A stretch of DNA of 64,000 bases from Daphnia carinata. Lineage: Eukaryota; Arthropoda; Branchiopoda; Diplostraca; Daphniidae. The DNA is taken from assembly GCF_022539665.2 (NCBI RefSeq), contig NC_081336.1:3860221-3924220 (forward strand), read 5' to 3'. A program made the position numbers and the translations under genes. The notes below the pieces were generated by a model. It searched no databases and was not told where the DNA came from. It saw only the letters and a list, made by a program, of their open reading frames with translations. Every line of letters starts with the position of its first letter. Position 1 is the first letter of the stretch. This document shows positions 57,268 to 64,000 of this stretch, piece by piece.

Positions 57268-59889
57268 TAAGTCTTTTCCAAACTCTAACCCTTTTCTTTT
57301 TTTTTTTTTAAAGGATGATGGTCATCCGATTTTTTTTTTTTTCATTTTCAATCCTTTGTACTTATTCGGTCAATACCATCATCATAAAAATATATAGATA
57401 TTTTTTGATACCTATAAACCTATACTTTTAGGTATCGTATATGTTTAGAAAAAAATGAAATAGGCAAGAAATGCCCTGCGTATAGTCGGGGCTATATATC
57501 CTCTCTTCCTCCCCTCCTCCCAGTATTTATTAAAAAATACAGAACGATTTATTAATTCTAAATAGATGCCGGTCATTCGGTACCAATGGGCGATTTTTTG
57601 TTTTTCCTTATTTTTTTTTTCTTTTTCGTTTGGGATAGTGGTTTGATTCTTGTATAGTTTTATATGTTGTTGATAAAAAGGACTGTATACATATGTAGTT
57701 TTAGGTCTATGGGCATCTTTCGACCCTACATAGTCAGTGCTGCATATATTCGAGTGTAGCCTTTTATTCTGCGCGTTCGGGCCGTTGCTGGTGGCAGACA
57801 TTGTGTATGGTCGTGGCAGTTGAATAGGCTCGAGCCATTATGTTTTGATTCGAAGGAGAAGAGAAAAAAAAATCAAAATGAATAGAAAAGGCACACACTC
57901 GAAGGAAGAAAAAGAAGGGCGGAGATAAAGATGCTGGGCAAAAAGCCAGACGGCCAACATTGATTATTGGAAATTACCAATGGCCGCAAGTTATTTGCAT
58001 TTCGCAGTGAACGGGGGGTCCCCCCTTTTTTTTTCTCTAAAGAATAAAGAGGGGGGGAATGTGGGGTTCCTCTAGTACAGAAAGGAGAAATTAACGTACT
58101 TGTCTTTGATGTCCTACGAGAAGCCTCCCTCTTAGCAACCCTTTTCTTTTTTTTTCGGTTATAGCTGTGTGTCCCTCTTGTTAAGAAAAAATAAAAAGGG
58201 GGAACCGGAAGGATGCGGAAGTTAGGAAGGGGGGAGTAAGTCGGGCAGAAAAATACAGAAGTAAAAAAAAAAGGGACAGCCGGCAAAATCGCAATCGATT
58301 TCTATTTCTTCCTTCCGTTTTTTTTTATCAATCGGCTTATATTCCATTCATCGAAACGTGAAAATAAAAGAAGGGGGGAGGGGGGCACCAGATCTGAATC
58401 AAATGGGTGGCTGAATCCAACTGCTTAGTCATTTGAAACGCTGCGTCCCAATGCAGAAATCCATCGAAGCGCAAACTCCCACCAGTCTACAGTAAATTTT
58501 AAACGCTAATTGTAATTAAAAAGATATCAAGAAAAAAAAAAAAAACACACATAATTAGAAAAAAAGGACATCGTGATTGAATACATCACGTACGGCACTA
58601 AACAATGGCGTGTTTGCATTCGAGAAGATCACGCTCCGCACAAAGAATAATATCTTGATTTTTTGATGCTGCGAACCTAATAAAGGGGCGAGAGAAAGAA
58701 ACAAAAAAGAAACGATTTTATATTCAGTTCTATAATAACCCCATTCACCCCCGGATCACTGGAATTGGTAAAGGCTGGCATGAGGAAACCGAGCGTGAGT
58801 TGAAGAGAAAATAAAGAAACGAGGGCCCTTGTTCTTATTCACGGAAGAGAGACGTCAGCAAACGAGCACGCGGGACACGAGCGATTGAGGCGATAATGAA
58901 TGGATAAAGCACGAACTGTAAAAAAAATAAAAAACAACAAATGAAAAGCGGTTCAGATTTTGCGAAAATGGAACATTATTTTGATAAAAACTCGTGATTT
59001 GTTGATGTACACAATTCTCTGCGGCACATCGTTTTCTACACACACACACAAAAAATACATTTGATAGTCGCTGTTTCGCTGATAATGAACCCATAAATCT
59101 AGACGACATTAGGAACCTTTTTTATTTTATATTTTATTATTTGTTTACTGTGAAAAAAGGGCGTGGTTAAAGGAGAAAAAACAATATTCTTTCTTTTTTT
59201 CTGCTCAAAATTCCAGCTTTTACGGGATACAATTACAGCGTAACCATTCCGCGGTTCCTGCGTATGTTGTGTGTCTATATATTTATAGAAAAGAATATAC
59301 CCAATAATAGTTAAAAACAAAACGACATAGTACATATAGACGACTAGCAAAAACAAAAAAAAAAAATGTTGGTGAAAGAATAGAGAGGTTCTTAAAAAGT
59401 CCGGTGTAGTAGCCGATCTTAAATCTCGCGCTACTGACGACAACACGACGCCACTCACAGGTTAATGGGACTGTTTTTCAACCCAAACAATAACAAAAAC
59501 CAGGTTCTGAAAGAAACGCACACAAAAAAGGAGGCGTGGATATTCCGGGAGCGCCAAGTTCGAGGTATAGAGCACACGAAAAAATAAAAGGAAATGAAAA
59601 AAGCGTACATACGAAAAGGGAAACCGTACAGCTCTCTCGTATTATGTAACAATAAAAAGAATGTCTTTTTTTAGAAAGAGAAATAAGAATCCAATTTCTG
59701 TTTTTGTTTTAACCCTCTTAGTTTCTCTCCCCCTCATTCGGTTTATTTTTTAAAAGTAAACAAATATAAGAGGGAAAAGGCCAACCAGCTGCTCTGATTT
59801 TTTTCGGGACAAAGCTATTAGTCACATAACTCACGACATGCAAATCCTATTGCATAATTCATAATCTCTTCTTTTTGTCACTTTTACAG
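57268..59889 (+). other. Inferred 5' UTR intron of the sugar transporter
   Basis: Donor GTAAGT at 57268 and acceptor CTTTTACAG ending at 59889 bound 2.6 kb of AT-rich, low-complexity DNA with no coding exon seen. The pairing is inference and other 5' exons may exist. Confidence 0.4.
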
Positions 59890-59951
59890 ATTCACCTGTG
59901 AAGGCAGGCGAATAAATCAGACGTAGAAACACGAAAGAGAAACAAAGAAGA

Positions 59952-62910
59952 ATGCCAAGTTCAACGTTGCAGCTGATTCAGGCCAGCGAGCCGAAATACA
60001 TGGGCCAAGTAAGCCATCGCTAATTTTCGTCCTTGTATCATTTCGCATGTAATACTTACCGTGTCCATAATTGGATCTGCATACTACCCCCGTGCTCTTT
60101 ACGCAAAGCGACATAATTTCGCTAACTAAATATTTAGACATTCAACTTGGGACTTTGTCCCGCATTGTTTGCGTCACATTTATCGTTCATTACGACGCAA
60201 TTTTCGCTATTTGATGATGACGTGTAATGGACAACGTATAAATTATTAAGCTAGCAATATAATTCCCCATATTAGGTTTTGTTCGTTGCCGTATAAAAGC
60301 TTAAACCTTAGACGGATGTATATAAATGCTGCGAACGATGAAAACAGACAGAGAATCTAGAATAGGTAATAAGGCTACAGATTTCTTTTATTTGATTTAT
60401 TTACGAGGATTCCCAATCGTGAATCGAGATCTTGTTCGCATTTCTATATGGGACTGGATTTGAAAATTCTATGGTTATTCCACACGTAACAGCAGACACG
60501 CGAACTGACGTCATTTCAATTACATCAATGTTCCCTATCACCTCGTTTTTTATTTAAATTATTGAATTTAAATTTTTAAAAACGTAACACTCCCGAAGAA
60601 AGAGAATCAGATAAAATCTCACAATGGAATGAAGTTGGGTGTCAAAATTTACGATTTAAAAAAAAAAATTCCATAGAACAAGAAAAGGAAACAAGATTCA
60701 GGCTGTTCCAATTAAGGCGTTCACGGCGCCAAAAGTCGTGTAAGAAATTCTTCGAGGACCTGATTTTTTTTTAGTCCTTCAAAAAGATCGTCATGATCGA
60801 CTGGTGATGATAAGCCGAGGCCCAGGAAAATAAAAACCTATCGCACTGTGTGTACAAGAAGCGCATACAAGAGGGGAGCTAATTTGTCAGCGGTCCAGAG
60901 GCACAACGCCCCCTTTTATGGGGCCGTGAGTTAATGGCCTGCGCACCTACACGATCACGCTGTATAATAGGCTCAATATATTTTTTTGTTTTACGTGACT
61001 ACCGACAAGCCGCCGGGATCATCTTTTCTTAAAGATTATTCATATTTGAGAGGCCGGCGTGTGTGTGTGTAACGTATGCTTCCCGCCACAATCACGTACA
61101 CGTATAACTTAAAAAAAAAAAAAAAAAAAAAGAGTCCATCGATCGGGACAAAACGAGTTATTGCATAACTAGGTCAAGAAACTCTACGAAAGATAAAGCA
61201 GACCCTTCAACCAAAAAAAGAAATCCTATAAATGAATACAAACACGTAAACGCCCCAAAATGTCATCGCGTTTTGTATTTTTTCCCTCCCAATTTATTTA
61301 AAACAAATGAATTTTCATTTTGTTTATTCAAAATTCAGATATTAGCGACGCTGGCCGTGTCGTTGGGTCCGTTCGCTGCTGGATTGGGTAAAGGTTACAG
61401 TTCGCCCGCACTTGCGTCGCTGCAGAGCCTCAATGCCGTTCATCAACATCATCACCAACATCAGAGGGGCCATTGGGGCGGAGGTGGGAACAGTTCGGCC
61501 CCGATTCGAGCCATGGCCGGCGGCGGATTTAGCGTTTCCAACCAGGAAGGCTCGTGGATCGCCAGTTTGTCGCTTCTGGGCGCCTTGTTCGGCGGCCCGC
61601 TGGGCGGTGTGGCCATGCGCTACGGACGGAAACGGACCCTGCTGGCCATCGCCATCCCATTCTCCTTCTTCTGGCTCCTCACCGTCTTCGCTAATAGCGT
61701 CGCCATGATGTACGTCACGGCCTTTGGCTGCGGATTCTGCTCCGCCATCGTCCTACTCGTCTCGCACGTCTACATCAGCGAGATCGCCTCGCCGGAGATC
61801 AGAGGCGGGCTCTGCGCCCTGGCCAAAATGGCCAGTCACGTCGGACTGCTCGTCAGTTTCAGTCTGGGCGCTTATCTCGACTGGAGACGGCTGGCCATGG
61901 TCGTCACGGCCGCTCCGCTCACTTTGCTCATCGCCGCTTTCTACGTCCCCGAAACGCCCAGTTGCTTGTCGCTGCGCGGACGGGAGGACGAAGCGGCCGA
62001 ATCGCTCCAATGGCTCAGAGGCGAAGAGACGGACGTCCGTCAAGAGTGGAACACGATCCAGGCCAATGTTAGGAAACAAAAGGCGCCGTGTTCTTTATCT
62101 TCAGCCCTTTCTTCGACGTCTTCCGGTGCGGCCGCTGCGGCTGCGGCCGTCGCCGCCGTCACATCCGACGGCCTTCCGTCTCTCATTAAAACTGGCACGC
62201 CATTGTGGAAGCAAAAGAGGCTTTTGCGTCCCGTGTTGACGACTTGCGGCGTGATGCTCTTCCACCGCATGTCCGGCGCGCACGCCTTCAATTTCTACGC
62301 CGTGCCCATCTTCCGCGCCTCGTTCGCCGGAATGGACCCCCACGGAGCGGCCGTCATTGTGGCGTTCGTCCAACTGCTGGCCTCCATCACTTCCGGCCTC
62401 CTGGTGGACACGATCGGCCGTCTGCCGCTCCTCATCGCCTCCAACCTGTTCATGACGCTGGCCCTGGCCGCTTTCGGCACTTTCATCTACATGGAAGGCG
62501 GCTCGTTGGTGAATTCCATCGCATCCGCCGGCCTTCAATCGAACGCCAACTCGCAATTGGACTGGATCCCGCTGGTCTGCGTCCTGATCTTCACGGTGGC
62601 TTTTTCCATCGGAGTCGGGCCGATCGCTTGGCTGCTCATTAGCGAACTCTATCCGCTAGAGTACCGCGGAGTCGGCGGGGCCATCACCAGCGCCTTCTCC
62701 TACGCTTGCGCTTTCGTCAGCGTCAAGACGTTCGTCGACCTGGAATCGGCTTTCGGCCTTCACGGCGCCTTCTGGATCTACGCCATCGTCTCACTCCTCG
62801 GATTGGTCTTTGTCCTCGTCTTCGTGCCCGAGACGCGCGGACGCGGCCTCGACGAAATGACCGAGTCAATGGCCGATGCCAACCTCGTTATCCGTAAGAA
62901 TCCTACGTGA
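59952..62910 (+). CDS. Facilitative sugar transporter, SLC2 / Tret1-like (MFS)
   Basis: Twelve-helix major facilitator sugar transporter, probably for trehalose or glucose at the plasma membrane. Two coding exons, 59952-60008 (MPSSTLQLIQASEPKYMGQ) and 61339-62910, join in phase 0 to 542 residues. Motifs: GPFAAGLGKGYSSPAL in helix 1, RYGRKRTLL (loop 2-3), SEIASPEIRGG (loop 4-5), VPETPSCL after helix 6, GVMLFHRMSGAHAFNFYAVPIF in helix 7, GPIAWLLISELYPLEYRGVGGA in helix 10 and VPETRGRGLDEM after helix 12. The loop 1-2 has an unusual His/Gly-rich stretch (VHQHHHQHQRGHW). The central loop has an Ala run near residue 280. Helix 7 lacks the QQxSG of typical GLUT and Tret1 proteins (here HRMSG), so substrate is uncertain. 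The big exon is much GC-richer than the flanks. Confidence 0.92.
60009..61338 (+). other. Intron between the two transporter coding exons
   Basis: 1.3 kb, donor CAA|GTAAGC and acceptor AAATTCAG. AT-rich with A-tracts (a run of about 21 A at 61112). No other gene seen. Confidence 0.7.
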
Positions 62911-64000
62911 TTTCTCTGACGAATTGTAGATAGCGTTCTCTTGAATTTAAATTTTTGGACTTTCCTTAACTGAAAAAGACAAAAAAAAAAATTAGATAAG
63001 CAAAAACAAAAGCGTTCGTCCTTTTTGGCTTGAATTTTTTTTTTTTGGAAATTCTAACGTGCAATTTTTTGTTTAAAAAATCTTGTGTCATTTGCTCGTT
63101 TATTATCTACGTATCGGTGTACACATTTACATAAACATGTCTGATAGGATAAATGGAAAAAAAAAACAAAAAATGAGTTTCAGGTTTTTATCGGAATCGC
63201 TTTTGTATTGGCTTTGGCGGTTCGTTCGTCATGACTATAAATATATGATGATGATGATGATGTTTTTATATTTGTATTAGTACGCCTGCCATTTTCTTCC
63301 TCTTTCCCCCATTTGCAAATATTTATCTGTATAAATAACTTGTAATGTATAAAAAAGAAAATGTTTGTTGAAAGTCTGAAGCAACCTGTTGTACATAGTT
63401 GACACAAAAAGAAAAAATACAAACATGGTGACCGAAAACAAAACAAGACAAACGAGGAATTATCAAATCTTCCATGACCGTAGTTGATTTCTTGAGTCGC
63501 ATATATAAAGGAAATCCGCAATTGAATTTGGCGCTTGCCCTTGGCCGCTCCTTAATGGCTTGTAAGAAAGCGCATTGCGCCAACCCGGCACCGCATCTCA
63601 ACATGCAAAATAATTCCCTTTTGTTTCCACGTTATCACCCATCGGGATTGTCATCGTGTATATAATTTCAAAAAAAAAAAAAAGATTAATTCAAATGGCT
63701 GACACAAATTTTTTTGCAAAATTCTTTTTCATTTCTTCCGACTTTCCCACTGTCTTTGCCCGCCGACATCGATGATGTCCAACTCCAATATGAGTTTTAA
63801 TATGCATTTCAATTGGCCGTCTGGAAATGTTGTCATTGTCTCTCTCCTTAAAGCTTTACGTCCTTCGTCCGGTTTGAACACGCACCTTTCTAGTTTTTTT
63901 TTTTTTTGGCATGGCCAAAAATCCAAACCTCCCCCCCCCCCCAAAAAAAAAAAAAATCAATTGTTTTAAAAAAATAATAATAAAAGAAATATTTCTATTA
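62911..64000. other. Sugar transporter 3' UTR and downstream DNA
   Basis: AT-rich, with A and T runs, an ATG trinucleotide microsatellite at about 63246-63261 and AATAATAATAAA near 63973. Small ORFs have no support. Confidence 0.5.

Noticed and set aside
61412-62642. Several 100-170 codon ORFs over the sugar transporter on both strands
   Set aside because: GC-rich coding exon gives open antisense and shifted frames; the SLC2 frame explains the sequence fully.
1-64000. CRISPR array, prokaryotic operon or phage features
   Set aside because: The DNA is clearly eukaryotic (spliced genes, snRNP, peroxisomal and Pol I proteins); no regularly spaced repeats were seen.

Overview
The window looks like nuclear DNA of a small-genome arthropod, most likely a cladoceran crustacean (Daphnia-like). 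Genes are close together, introns are mostly 55-100 bp with clean GT-AG ends, intergenic DNA is AT-rich, and the gene families (haemocyte-type transglutaminase, Tret1-like sugar transporter, secreted CUB/LDLa proteins) are arthropod-like. The species call is inference. Gene models were built by hand by joining exons and checking reading phase at each junction.

Layout. 1-7.4 kb: SNRPG (-, cut by the left edge), sideroflexin (-), a non-autonomous hAT transposon, arfaptin (-), and TIMM8 (+) followed after 51 bp by PEX3 (+). 7.4-16 kb: an accessory region with tRNA-like sequences, short dispersed repeats, decayed coding sequence and a large inverted duplication (about 11.7-14.2 kb). Its right half belongs to an unrecognised multi-exon gene on the minus strand. 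16-22 kb: USP35/38-type deubiquitinase (+) and RNA polymerase I subunit RPA43/POLR1F (-), tail to tail. 22.7-31.3 kb: a secreted Gln-rich protein (+) and two tandem secreted LDLa/CUB paralogues (-). 32-39.3 kb: transglutaminase (+, 19 exons) and a secreted multi-domain cystatin (+). 39.9-50.6 kb: the FACT subunit SSRP1 (-), a matrix metalloproteinase (+) and urocanate hydratase (-). 50.6-61.3 kb: almost 10 kb with one small coding exon, read as promoter, 5' UTR and introns of a facilitative sugar transporter whose main exon is at 61.3-62.9 kb.

Most genes are unrelated housekeeping functions: splicing, mitochondrial and peroxisomal biogenesis, membrane trafficking, Pol I transcription, chromatin and histidine catabolism. 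The 22.7-39.3 kb stretch is different. It groups secreted proteins: the Gln-rich protein, the CUB/LDLa pair, transglutaminase and multicystatin. Three of the five have clear TATA boxes, which suggests inducible or tissue-specific extracellular or haemolymph roles.

No wholly new system is proven. The best leads are the unrecognised gene inside the inverted duplication, the near-identical tract between its arms (apparent gene conversion), its row of hairpins and tRNA-like core, and the possible TIMM8-PEX3 dicistron.
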